From the NCBI GenBank assembly GCA_003503535.1, contig DOCI01000326.1, positions 85,563 through 91,032 on the forward strand: DNA of 5,470 nucleotides, written 5' to 3'. This stretch comes from Planctomycetaceae bacterium. GTDB lineage: Bacteria > Planctomycetota > Planctomycetia > Planctomycetales > Planctomycetaceae. A model generated the notes under the pieces. That model was not told where the DNA came from. It saw nothing but the letters and a program-made list of their open reading frames with translations, and did no database searches. The position numbers were made by a program, and so were the translations under genes. This document shows, piece by piece, positions 5,078 to 5,470 of the stretch; the stretch's first letter is position 1, and each line of letters starts with the position of its first letter.

Positions 5078-5470
5078 ATGATTAGAATCTTACTAACTTT
5101 CACGCTCGTCTTCGCAACTTTTACAGCACCATCATTTGCGGCTGAGAAAAAAGCCGACGAAAAATGGATTTCCCTTTTCAATGGGAAAGATCTTTCCGAC
5201 TGGACAATCAAAATCAAAGGCTATCCACTCGGCGAAAACTTTGGGAACACGTTTCGGGTTGAAGATGGACTGATGAAAGTTCGCTACGATCAGTATGACA
5301 AATTCGATCGCAAATTCGGGCATATTTTCTATAACAAACCGTTCTCGCATTATGTGCTGCGTGTTGAATACCGCTTTGTTGGTGATCAGGCACCGGAAGG
5401 CGAAGGCTGGGCACTCCGAAACAGTGGGGCGATGCTGCATGGAGAAGCTCCGGAAACAATGGGGGTTGAT
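5078..5470 (+). CDS. Secreted DUF1080 / 3-keto-disaccharide hydrolase domain protein (3' truncated)
   Basis: The frame is open from the ATG to the window end, giving 131 residues. A signal peptide occupies about 1-21: MIR, then a hydrophobic core, then PSFA with cleavage before or after the next alanine. The mature part opens with the hallmark of this family, WISLFNGKDLSDWTI, followed by FRVEDGLMKVRY, then HIFYNKPFSHYVLRVEYRF and GWALRNSGAMLHG. That is the standard order of the DUF1080 (Pfam PF06439) concanavalin-like beta sandwich. The family cleaves 3-keto-glycosides in oxidative polysaccharide and glycoside breakdown and occurs in many copies in planctomycete genomes. About half of a typical 220-280-residue protein is visible, so catalytic residues further on, or any C-terminal domain, cannot be judged. 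It is transcribed divergently from the operon to its left. Confidence 0.92.
   Translation, partial: MIRILLTFTLVFATFTAPSFAAEKKADEKWISLFNGKDLSDWTIKIKGYPLGENFGNTFRVEDGLMKVRYDQYDKFDRKFGHIFYNKPFSHYVLRVEYRFVGDQAPEGEGWALRNSGAMLHGEAPETMGVD

Noticed and set aside
5132..5440. 102-codon minus-strand frame opposite the DUF1080 gene
   Set aside because: It is a shadow of the plus-strand gene, which has a ribosome binding site, a signal peptide and the family hallmark motifs.

Overview
The window looks like a piece of a planctomycete chromosome. The sequence gives four hints: a secreted DUF1080 (3-keto-disaccharide hydrolase type) gene, a family heavily expanded in Planctomycetes; several exported or membrane proteins of no known function; moderate GC; and sparse Shine-Dalgarno signals with TTG/GTG starts. 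The assignment is inference from gene style. No rRNA or marker gene is present.

Layout, left to right. (1) Positions 1-99 hold the 3' end of a probable membrane protein gene, followed by a small 7-bp tandem repeat. (2) Positions 221-1975, plus strand, hold two adjacent genes. The first encodes a 290-aa protein with a membrane helix at each end and a globular alpha/beta middle. The second encodes a protein of about seven membrane segments. They look like one transcription unit and resemble a conserved but uncharacterised membrane module that I recall from unrelated bacteria. (3) Positions 1976-2345 are a gene-free gap of 370 bp, dominated by two inverted, nearly identical 29-bp arms. Each arm is built from three CACGGAT-type heptamers at 10-bp spacing, and the arms enclose about 205 bp with no convincing gene. 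(4) Positions 2346-3299, plus strand, encode a lipoprotein of the endonuclease/exonuclease/phosphatase (EEP) family with its catalytic residues intact. (5) Positions 3310-4847, minus strand, hold a likely two-gene operon: an exported protein of unknown function, then a DedA/VTT-type membrane protein. This operon converges on the EEP gene with a 10-bp gap. (6) Positions 4848-5077 are a divergent intergenic region with a perfect TATAAT box and a 7-bp inverted repeat upstream of it. (7) Positions 5078-5470, plus strand, hold the 5' part of the secreted DUF1080 gene, cut by the window end.

Functionally this is envelope and secretion territory: every complete gene is predicted to act in the membrane or outside the cytoplasm. 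There is no sign of a phage, a transposase, a CRISPR array or an RNA gene. The most unusual items are the paired membrane module and the inverted-repeat element. The first is a conserved family without a known role. The second is a short non-coding repeat of a kind that recurs in many genomes but is poorly explained.
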